Below are positions 1 through 5,111 of a stretch of DNA of 5,111 bases, one piece after another; within the stretch, counting starts at the first letter, position 1, and each line of letters starts with the position of its first letter. A program made the position numbers and the translations under genes. Origin of the DNA: Synechococcales cyanobacterium PMM_0085 (GTDB lineage: Bacteria > Cyanobacteriota > Cyanobacteriia > Elainellales > Elainellaceae); the NCBI GenBank assembly GCA_949127705.1, contig CASBQJ010000529.1, positions 1 to 5,111 of the forward strand. Reading direction: 5' to 3'. The notes below the pieces were generated by a model. It worked only from the letters and a program-made list of their open reading frames with translations. It made no database searches and was not told the DNA's origin.

Positions 1-92
1 AGATGGTATCCTTCACCGTGCAGCAGCGTCTCGATGACATCAAAGTTGTCGGGTTGATCATCAATCACCAATACGGAGGTGTAAACAGTCAT
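1..92 (-). CDS. Response regulator receiver domain protein, N-terminus only (cut by window edge)
   Basis: Reading from ATG 92-90 on the minus strand gives MTVYTSVLVIDDQPDNFDVI, then ETLLHGEGYH before the window ends. VLVIDD is the first beta strand of a receiver domain with its acidic pair, and DQPDNFDVIETLL matches the first loop and helix, so the family is clear although only 30 residues are seen. What follows the receiver, and so the output, cannot be seen. The ATG at 92 places the first strand six residues from the start, as is usual for receivers. The frame stays open upstream to an ATG at 188-186 that directly follows the kinase stop. That start would add 32 residues of non-receiver sequence and is less likely. 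Neither start has a good Shine-Dalgarno sequence, which is common in cyanobacteria. Same strand and close spacing suggest it is co-transcribed with the kinase and may be its partner. Confidence 0.87.
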   Translation of the reverse strand, partial: MTVYTSVLVIDDQPDNFDVIETLLHGEGYH

Positions 93-188
93 AGCAGCGG
101 GTTGTGGTGAAGGGATTAGGCTGACTGATGCAGCAGAGAAGATACAGTAGAGAAGATGCAGCAGGCGCTCAACGGAGCAATAGAGCAT
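93..188. other. Short gap between kinase and receiver gene; no terminator or clear promoter
   Basis: Ninety-six bases separate the kinase stop from the preferred start of the receiver gene. No GC-rich hairpin with a T-run is visible in the minus-strand sense, so read-through from the kinase is likely. The gap holds the 14-bp tandem repeat listed separately. It is also open in the frame of the downstream gene from ATG 188, but 32 stop-free codons are not rare by chance. Confidence 0.6.
130..164. repeat. Imperfect 14-bp tandem repeat, about 2.5 copies
   Basis: Plus-strand units are gcagcagagaagat (130-143) and acagtagagaagat (144-157), which match at 12 of 14 positions. They are followed by gcagcag (158-164), which repeats the first half of unit one exactly. 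The 14-base period is not a multiple of three, which argues that the gap is non-coding. It looks like replication slippage; no function is evident. Confidence 0.7.
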
Positions 189-3100
189 TCATCCAGAGCC
201 ATCTGGCGGCTGCAAGAATGATTGGATTGTAGTCACTAACTCTTTGAGCCTGATGGGTTTGGTGAGATATTGATTGGCTCCCGCCGCGAGGCATTTTTCG
301 CGATCGCCCGGCATAGCTAGCGCTGTCAAGGCAATGATTGGGGTCTGCGCCAGTTCAGGGATTTTCCGAATCTGTCGGGTTGCTTCTAGCCCATCCATCC
401 CTGGCATTTGGATATCCATCAAAATGATGTCAGGCGCATGCGCCTGAGCCAGATCAATCGCTTGTAGCCCCGTTTCGGCCACCATTAGCCGATAGCCTCT
501 GCTTTCGAGGTAGCCGGTCAAGGTCTCAATATTGGCGATATTATCTTCTGCCAATAGAATTAAAGGCTGAGTTGAGGGGGTGGCTAGATCAGCGAGAGGC
601 GATCGCAATTTTTCTAAAGCGGCTTTAAAGTCACTGCGGGTAAATGGCTTGACCAGGTAAGCAGATGCACCCAACGATAACCCCCGCTGAATTTCATCCA
701 CGACCGAAGCCACAATCACAGGGATAGATTGAGTTTTGGGATCTTGTTTCAATTGCATCAATACATCCCAGCCCGAGAAATTGGGAAGTTGGAGATCGAG
801 AATGACCAAAGCGGGCTGGAGCCGTAAGACTTCTGAGCAAGCACCCTCCCCATACGGATAGATCGTCGCTTGCATGCCTAAATCCTGAAGATAGCGAGCG
901 ACGAGATCAGCGGCGGCTGGAGCATCTTCAATCACAACTACTTGGTAGTTATTGGCAGGCATCAGGGCACAGGTGAGCGCGACAGATGGAGCAATGGTAG
1001 GGCTATCGGAGCCGTAAATTAATGGCAAACGCACCGTGAAACAGCTGCCGAGATTGAGTTCACTTTCGACTGAGACTGCGCCACCGTGGAGTTCCACAAT
1101 TTGTTTAACCAATGCCAGACCCAGCCCGGTACCGGCATACTGGCGGTTCAAGCTACTGTCAATTTGGACAAAGGCATGGAAGAGCCGACCTAGGTCTTCG
1201 GGGGCAATTCCAATGCCAGTATCAATAATGGAGAAGACTATCGTCTGGTGCGGCAGGTGTGACGAGAGTGCGTCTGGCGTGGGTGAGTCTGGCGTGGGTG
1301 AGTCTGGCGGGGGTGCCAGCGGCAACGGCGTTTGCTGCAACTGAGACTGACTGTCACCGTCGCCCGATCGCCCCTCTAGTGGCATTGCCAGAACCTGCCC
1401 AGGGATAGAGGTTTCTGCCCCAACCTCCAGAGTGATGGTGCCGCCTTCTGGTGTAAATTTGACGGCATTGTTGAGGAGGTTGATCAAGACCTGACGAATG
1501 CGGCGATCGTCTGCCCAAATGCTCACATTCGTTAAGTCGTCAGAGATTTGGATGTTGAGGCTGATCTGCTTTTTAAAGGCAAGCTGTTTGACAAACGCAA
1601 TGCTACCTTGGCACAGGGAGTGAACCGACACTTGGTTGAGTTCCAAGGTCAGCTTGCCGGCCTCGATTTTAGACAGGTCAAGGATGTCGTTGATTAACTC
1701 CAACAGGTGTCTGCCGCTCCGTTCAATGGTGGCGATCGCCTTGGTTTGACGGTCGTTGAGCAGCCCAAATGCAGACTCTTGCAGCCCTTCAGACATCCCC
1801 AGCACGGCATTGAGAGGGGTGCGGAGTTCATGGCTCATATTGGCCAGAAACTCATCCTTGAGGCGAGTGGCACGGGCCAAATCTGCATTTGAGCGCTCTA
1901 GCTGCTGTTCATATTCTTTGCGTGCCCGCATGTCGCGCATGATGGCAGAGAAATACTCAATGTCGCCTTGGGGCGATTTATGCGCCAGAATCAGTTGAGA
2001 CACTGGAATCTCTTGCTGGTTTGCATCCAGTAAGGCAGTTTCTCCTACCCAGCTACCGTGGGCGATCGCCTGCGGGAAGCCCTCGTGCAGAATCAGTTTG
2101 GTGGCCCACTGAGGATGGCAATCCGCCAGGTGCAGCTGCCAGAAACTAGTATGGTCTGACATGCCCCACAGCCGTTCTAACTCTGCGTTTTTCCATAGAA
2201 TTTTGCCTTCCGCGTCTGAGATGGCAATGTAATCAGTTGAAGCTTGCAGGATGGCAATTAGGCGGTTTTGTTCTGCTTCCAGCCGTTTGCGATCGGTAAT
2301 ATCTTGTACCAGTACAATTAAACAATCCAGCCCCCCGTCGGCTTGTCGGATCGCCTGGGCTGAAATACTGGCATTGATCAACTGGCCATCTTTTCGAACA
2401 AATCGCTTATCGATCGAATAGCCGTCTATTGCTCCCGCTATTACCTGGTCAAAATAAGCCACATCTGCGTCTAGATCGCCAGAATGGGTGATCTCTGGCC
2501 ATGCCATGCGGGTCAACTCGTCCCGGCTGTAGCCCAAAATTTCGCATAGGCGGTCATTCACTTCTACCCAACTCTTTTCAGCAGACGTGATCGCCATCCC
2601 GACCAGCGATTGCTCAAAGTAACGCCGAAACCGCTCTTCACTCAGGCGCAGAGCCGCTTCAGCTTGCTTGCGTTCGCTGATATCTTGAGCGGCACCAATC
2701 TTTTGCCTGACCTGACCCTGCGGATCTCGACTAAATACGGCATCCCGGCTATACAGCCAGCGCCACTCCCCGTTCGCGTGTCTCATCCGATATTCGGTTT
2801 CCAGAATGTCGCCATCTTGAGCGCTGCTAAACCAGATTTGTTGGGCGATTACCCGATCGAGATCGTCGGGATGCATCAGCAGTTGAAACACGTTTGCCCC
2901 CATCAACTGAATCTCGGCAGGCGTGTAGCCCAAAATAGCGCCAATTTCACGATTGACATACACGTTGCGCTGCTCTTGTAAGTCGTAGAGGTAGAGAATA
3001 TTGGGGGAGGCTTCGGCGATCTGCTGAATAAATCGCTGACTTTCCTGCAACGCCAGTTCTGCCTGTTGGCGGGCAGTAATATCTTTCCCGATGCTAATCA

Positions 3101-5111
3101 TCGAGCCATCAGATAGACGAATATGAGACCAGTTTGTGGTTAAAATCTGGCCATCCCGCACTCTGGTTTGAAAGTCTTGCCAGGTGGAGTTGGCCGCAAA
3201 CATGTGTTGAATGAATTGAACCTGAGTCTCTGGGTCGGGGTAACACGCATTCATCACCTCCACATCGCCGTACTCCGCCTGACTCCAGCCAATCACACGT
3301 TCCATTTCCCGGTTGATCATCCGCACTTGGCCGATGGGAGAAAATAGACCCAGCATCAGGGGAATGTGATCGAAGATCGTTTGCAGCGTTTCTTTTTGCT
3401 GGCGGAGCGTTTCTTCGGTGCGTTTTAGCTCGGTAATGTCATAGTTAATTCCGATCATAGACAGAGGTTCGCCCTGGTCATTGTATTGGGTGATGGAGTT
3501 GGCTTTTAGCACCCGAATGCTGTCATCGGGCAACACCACTCGAAATTCTGGCTCAAATGCACTCTCGCCCAATAAAGCTTGCTGAATCGCGGCGATCCAG
3601 CTGGCCACGTCATCCGGATGCACCACCGCTTGCCAGCCGGCATGGGAACTCGTAAAGTCTTCAGGATAGACTCCGTAGAGTTCATACATCCGCTCGTCCC
3701 AAATCAGGCGATCGCGCCCGATATCCCATTCCCAGATGCCGATTTGAGCCGATTGGATGGCCAACTCGAGGCGAGCAGACAAATCGCGTAATTCTTGCTC
3801 AGCCCATTGGCGCTCAGTGACATCGAGAACGACCGCTAAAAAAACCTGTTGATCTTGATTGTGACCACCCTGATAGTGGTGCTGTTGGAGATGGATTTCA
3901 ACGGGGTAGGAGCTGCCATTGCTGCGGTATTGCTGCGTTGCTAATACCAGCTTGTCTTGCTGTCGATCTAGCAGCGGCTGTAACAGTTGACGCAGATCCG
4001 CTTCGGTAAAATCAAGGGTCAGATCTAGCAGCGTCATGTATTTCAGGGCATCTATGCTATAGCCCAAGTTTTGCATCGCTCCCTGGTTGACATATTGAAA
4101 CTGAAGGGTGGCCGCATCGAAGAGGTAAATTTCATTCAGGCTGGCTTCTAGCAGACTCAGCAGGCGATCGCGATCGGCTTCGGCCTGCTGCCGCTGGGTA
4201 ATGTCGGTTTCGGAACCGCTAATCCGCGTCACTTGTCCCTGCTCGTCTCGCTGCGCTTGGCCGCGAGCCAGCACCCACATATAGGTATTGTCTTTACAGC
4301 GCGTGCGATATTGCAGTTCGTAAAACTCGGTTTTTCCGGCAAAATGGTCGTTAATTGTCTGAATGGCGCGATCGTAGTCATCGGGATGAACCCGCTGTGA
4401 CCATTCTTCTGGCGCGTCGCTAATTTCAGCTTCCGTGAAACCCCGCATTTCCTTCCATCGGCTTGAATAAAAAATGCGCTGATCGTTGACATCCCAGTCA
4501 AAAATGCCGTCGTTAGTGCCTTGCAGGACACGTTGCCAGCGTTCGTCACTTTGCCGCAGTGCCGCAGTGCGCTCTTCTATGTTGGTTTCGAGCGCCTGGT
4601 TCAACTGTTCTAGGGCACGAGTCGCCCGTTCCCGTGCCAACTCCGCTGCTGCCCGTGCTGCAAAAATCTGGAGAATAGATCGCAAGCGGGGCACATCGGT
4701 GAGGGGATGGTCATACAAGAGGCAGAGCACCCCCATCGGCTGTCCGGTCGGGTCTTTGAGGGCGATTCCCAGATAACTTTCAGCCTTGAGGGTGATTAAG
4801 TCCAAATTATCTGGGAACTCCTGCTGCACCTGAGATAGATGACAGTAAAACCCGGTTTCTAAGGCGATTTGGCAGGGAGGCCGTTTCGCCGAATACTTAA
4901 AGTTGGGCTGCAAATGATCGTTAGACCAAAATGCTCGAGTACAGAGCTGCTCGTCTATTAGTTCTGAAACCAACGTGTGGCTGCTGCCCAAAGCTGAAGA
5001 GAGGTATTTGACGAGGGCCGGGAAAAAGTCATCTCCGGTGACAGCGGCGGTGCCTGCTACCAGATCTTGCAGGGCTTTTTCGGTCTGGACGCGGACTGTG
5101 ACGTCTTGAAC
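189..5111 (-). CDS. Hybrid sensor histidine kinase, GAF-(PAS)7-HisKA-HATPase-REC-REC; 5' end outside window
   Basis: This is a probable cytoplasmic two-component hybrid kinase that autophosphorylates on a histidine and relays phosphate to its own receivers. Residues here count from the first codon in the window (5111-5109). Domains in order: GAF about 16-155, a coiled helix 156-188, seven PAS domains 189-1066, HisKA 1084-1152 with the phospho-accepting His1094 in SHELRTPLN, HATPase_c 1197-1367, REC1 1389-1506 and REC2 1516-1633, ending at TGA 191-189. No transmembrane segment is visible in the 1640 residues. The frame has no stop up to the window edge. The TTG at 4991 falls inside the GAF domain, so it is a leucine codon and not a start. 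The first residues in the window (QDVTVRVQTEKAL) look like the tail of another PAS/PAC module, so the full protein is longer. No HPt or DNA-binding domain is present. A receiver gene follows on the same strand. The family call is sure; the signal sensed is unknown. Confidence 0.95.
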   Translation of the reverse strand, partial: VQDVTVRVQTEKALQDLVAGTAAVTGDDFFPALVKYLSSALGSSHTLVSELIDEQLCTRAFWSNDHLQPNFKYSAKRPPCQIALETGFYCHLSQVQQEFPDNLDLITLKAESYLGIALKDPTGQPMGVLCLLYDHPLTDVPRLRSILQIFAARAAAELARERATRALEQLNQALETNIEERTAALRQSDERWQRVLQGTNDGIFDWDVNDQRIFYSSRWKEMRGFTEAEISDAPEEWSQRVHPDDYDRAIQTINDHFAGKTEFYELQYRTRCKDNTYMWVLARGQAQRDEQGQVTRISGSETDITQRQQAEADRDRLLSLLEASLNEIYLFDAATLQFQYVNQGAMQNLGYSIDALKYMTLLDLTLDFTEADLRQLLQPLLDRQQDKLVLATQQYRSNGSSYPVEIHLQQHHYQGGHNQDQQVFLAVVLDVTERQWAEQELRDLSARLELAIQSAQIGIWEWDIGRDRLIWDERMYELYGVYPEDFTSSHAGWQAVVHPDDVASWIAAIQQALLGESAFEPEFRVVLPDDSIRVLKANSITQYNDQGEPLSMIGINYDITELKRTEETLRQQKETLQTIFDHIPLMLGLFSPIGQVRMINREMERVIGWSQAEYGDVEVMNACYPDPETQVQFIQHMFAANSTWQDFQTRVRDGQILTTNWSHIRLSDGSMISIGKDITARQQAELALQESQRFIQQIAEASPNILYLYDLQEQRNVYVNREIGAILGYTPAEIQLMGANVFQLLMHPDDLDRVIAQQIWFSSAQDGDILETEYRMRHANGEWRWLYSRDAVFSRDPQGQVRQKIGAAQDISERKQAEAALRLSEERFRRYFEQSLVGMAITSAEKSWVEVNDRLCEILGYSRDELTRMAWPEITHSGDLDADVAYFDQVIAGAIDGYSIDKRFVRKDGQLINASISAQAIRQADGGLDCLIVLVQDITDRKRLEAEQNRLIAILQASTDYIAISDAEGKILWKNAELERLWGMSDHTSFWQLHLADCHPQWATKLILHEGFPQAIAHGSWVGETALLDANQQEIPVSQLILAHKSPQGDIEYFSAIMRDMRARKEYEQQLERSNADLARATRLKDEFLANMSHELRTPLNAVLGMSEGLQESAFGLLNDRQTKAIATIERSGRHLLELINDILDLSKIEAGKLTLELNQVSVHSLCQGSIAFVKQLAFKKQISLNIQISDDLTNVSIWADDRRIRQVLINLLNNAVKFTPEGGTITLEVGAETSIPGQVLAMPLEGRSGDGDSQSQLQQTPLPLAPPPDSPTPDSPTPDALSSHLPHQTIVFSIIDTGIGIAPEDLGRLFHAFVQIDSSLNRQYAGTGLGLALVKQIVELHGGAVSVESELNLGSCFTVRLPLIYGSDSPTIAPSVALTCALMPANNYQVVVIEDAPAAADLVARYLQDLGMQATIYPYGEGACSEVLRLQPALVILDLQLPNFSGWDVLMQLKQDPKTQSIPVIVASVVDEIQRGLSLGASAYLVKPFTRSDFKAALEKLRSPLADLATPSTQPLILLAEDNIANIETLTGYLESRGYRLMVAETGLQAIDLAQAHAPDIILMDIQMPGMDGLEATRQIRKIPELAQTPIIALTALAMPGDREKCLAAGANQYLTKPIRLKELVTTIQSFLQPPDGSG
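300..307. repeat. HIP1 palindrome GCGATCGC
   Basis: Exact 8-bp highly iterated palindrome of cyanobacteria. It lies in REC2 and spells part of GDRE. Confidence 0.9.
599..606. repeat. HIP1 palindrome GCGATCGC
   Basis: Exact copy at the C-terminal end of REC1, in the codons for LRSP. Confidence 0.9.
1272..1316. repeat. 15-bp in-frame tandem repeat, three copies, inside the kinase ATPase domain
   Basis: Two identical units gtctggcgtgggtga (1272-1286 and 1287-1301) are followed by a third (1302-1316) differing at two positions. On the coding strand they encode APPPD, SPTPD and SPTPD. Because the period is five codons, copy number can change without breaking the frame. The stretch just below, 1257-1271, matches the unit at 10 of 15 positions and may be a decayed copy. 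The repeat sits in a loop between the N-box and G1 box, where extra residues should be tolerated. Confidence 0.93.
1732..1739. repeat. HIP1 palindrome GCGATCGC
   Basis: Exact copy in the HisKA domain, read as KAIAT. Confidence 0.9.
2062..2069. repeat. HIP1 palindrome GCGATCGC
   Basis: Exact copy in PAS7, read as QAIAH, the same AIA reading as the copy in HisKA. Confidence 0.9.
3708..3715. repeat. HIP1 palindrome GCGATCGC
   Basis: Exact copy in PAS3, read as GRDRL. Confidence 0.9.
4164..4171. repeat. HIP1 palindrome GCGATCGC, extended to GCGATCGCGATCG
   Basis: Exact copy in the linker between PAS1 and PAS2, read as ADRDRL. The adjacent bases repeat CGATCG, giving an overlapping partial second copy. 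Confidence 0.9.
4647..5066 (-). other. GAF sensor domain of the hybrid kinase
   Basis: The segment opens with LVAGTAAVTGDDFFPALVKY, continues through TRAFWSNDHLQPNF, and ends with the GAF core strand signature ESYLGIAL followed by GQPMGVLCLLYD. This matches the GAF domains that precede PAS arrays in cyanobacterial hybrid kinases. Its first 25 residues lie upstream of the TTG at 4991, which is the main reason to reject that codon as a start. A CH pair is present (residues 90-91), but its spacing to the SYLGIAL strand does not fit a bilin-binding phytochrome or cyanobacteriochrome site. Its ligand is unknown. It is followed by a charged helical linker ending in ERTAALRQSDERW, a typical signalling helix into the first PAS domain. 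Confidence 0.85.

Larger units (their letters stand above)
213..947 (-). other. Two tandem receiver (REC) domains at the kinase C-terminus
   Basis: REC1 (about 947-594) has the acidic pair ED in VVVIED, the phospho-accepting Asp in LVILDLQLP, the switch Ser in VIVASV and the conserved Lys in YLVKPF. REC2 (about 566-213) has ED in LLAEDN, Asp in IILMDIQMPGMDG, Thr in IIALTA and Lys in YLTKPI. Both sets are complete, so both receivers should be phosphorylatable. REC2 is closest to the receivers of BarA/ArcB-like hybrid kinases; REC1 resembles the cyanobacterial LDLQLPNFSGWDVL type. No HPt domain or output domain follows, and only seven residues remain after REC2 before the stop. Phosphate must therefore be passed on by a separate protein, or the receivers act as a regulatory sink. 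Confidence 0.93.
1011..1862 (-). other. Histidine kinase core (HisKA + HATPase_c)
   Basis: The H-box reads LANMSHELRTPLNAVLGMSE, with the phospho-accepting histidine codon at 1832-1830. The dimerisation helices end in LELINDILDLSKIEAGKL. The ATP-binding domain has an N-box (RQVLINLLNNAVKFT, with the Mg/ATP asparagine of NNA), a G1 box (DTGIGI), an F-like box (LFHAFVQID) and a G2 box (GTGLGLALVKQIVELHGG). All the residues expected for an active kinase are present. The domain is longer than usual because a Pro/Ser/Asp-rich insert of about 50 residues (roughly 1396 to 1250) separates the strand GGTITLEV from IVFSIIDTG. That insert contains the 15-bp tandem repeat annotated separately. Confidence 0.95.
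1914..4547 (-). other. Seven tandem PAS domains of the hybrid kinase
   Basis: Approximate domain limits on the minus strand are: PAS1 4547-4188, PAS2 4169-3804, PAS3 3788-3420, PAS4 3392-3063, PAS5 3041-2664, PAS6 2645-2283 and PAS7 2267-1914. Each of the first six ends in a PAC-type DIT motif: ETDITQRQQAE, LDVTERQWAE, YDITELKRTE, KDITARQQAE, AQDISERKQAE and QDITDRKRLE. PAS1, PAS3 and PAS5 carry the HPDD element typical of the PAS_3 fold class; PAS2 and PAS4 do not. PAS6 has HSGD at the equivalent place. PAS7 ends in MRDMRARKEYE instead of a DIT motif and leads straight into the kinase helix. PAS domains bind small ligands or cofactors, or mediate dimer contacts. No cofactor-binding residue set (heme, FMN or FAD) was recognised, so the inputs cannot be named. 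Boundaries are estimates from motif positions. Confidence 0.88.

Noticed and set aside
144..172. Possible promoter TTGAGC-17 bp-TACTGT upstream of the receiver gene
   Set aside because: The spacing is right but the elements match only 4 of 6 and 3 of 6 consensus bases, which is expected by chance. The -10-like element also falls in the tandem repeat.
1036..1344. Plus-strand open frame of 102 codons overlapping the 15-bp repeat
   Set aside because: It lies entirely opposite the HATPase domain, its product is low-complexity (Gly/Ser/Glu from the repeat) and resembles no family. It is a shadow of the kinase gene.
2610..2981. Plus-strand open frame of 123 codons
   Set aside because: It is opposite conserved PAS5/PAS6 coding sequence and its translation shows no recognisable domain. 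The other plus-strand frames at 1707-1998, 3579-3791 and 4486-4776 were rejected for the same reason.
4229..4549. Second minus-strand frame of 106 codons inside the kinase
   Set aside because: It is out of frame with PAS1, which is intact, and gives a protein with no family features.
4840..4850. Possible chromophore-binding Cys-His in the GAF domain
   Set aside because: CH lies about 20 residues before the SYLGIAL strand and in a different sequence setting from bilin-binding GAF domains, which also need other motifs not seen here.
189..5111. Hidden frameshift, gene fusion error or mobile element within the long frame
   Set aside because: Domains follow each other with complete motifs and normal linkers throughout. 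No inverted repeats, target duplications or transposase sequence were seen.

Overview
The window reads as cyanobacterial chromosomal DNA. It carries six copies of the palindrome GCGATCGC (the cyanobacterial HIP1 repeat), and its main gene has the long GAF/multi-PAS hybrid kinase architecture common in filamentous and Leptolyngbya-like cyanobacteria. The phylum is a fairly safe inference; the genus cannot be read from this sequence.

Layout: both genes lie on the minus strand and run from high to low coordinates. Positions 5111 down to 189 are one uninterrupted reading frame for a very large hybrid sensor histidine kinase. It is open at the window edge, so its real start lies outside. Inside the window it encodes 1640 residues: a GAF domain, seven tandem PAS domains, a HisKA/HATPase_c kinase core and two C-terminal receiver domains. 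A 96-bp gap (188 to 93) contains an imperfect 14-bp tandem repeat and no visible terminator. Positions 92 to 1 hold the first 30 codons of a second gene, a response regulator receiver domain cut by the other window edge. No gene is supported on the plus strand, and no RNA gene, CRISPR array or insertion sequence was seen.

How it works together (inference from family knowledge): the GAF/PAS array senses several inputs or ligands and controls autophosphorylation of the kinase histidine. The phosphoryl group can pass to the fused receivers and plausibly to the receiver protein encoded just downstream. This is a signalling locus, not an evidently new kind of system. The points most worth a second look are the missing true N-terminus, an alternating PAS subtype pattern that suggests duplication of a two-PAS unit, a 15-bp in-frame minisatellite inserted in the ATPase domain, and the ambiguous start of the downstream receiver gene.
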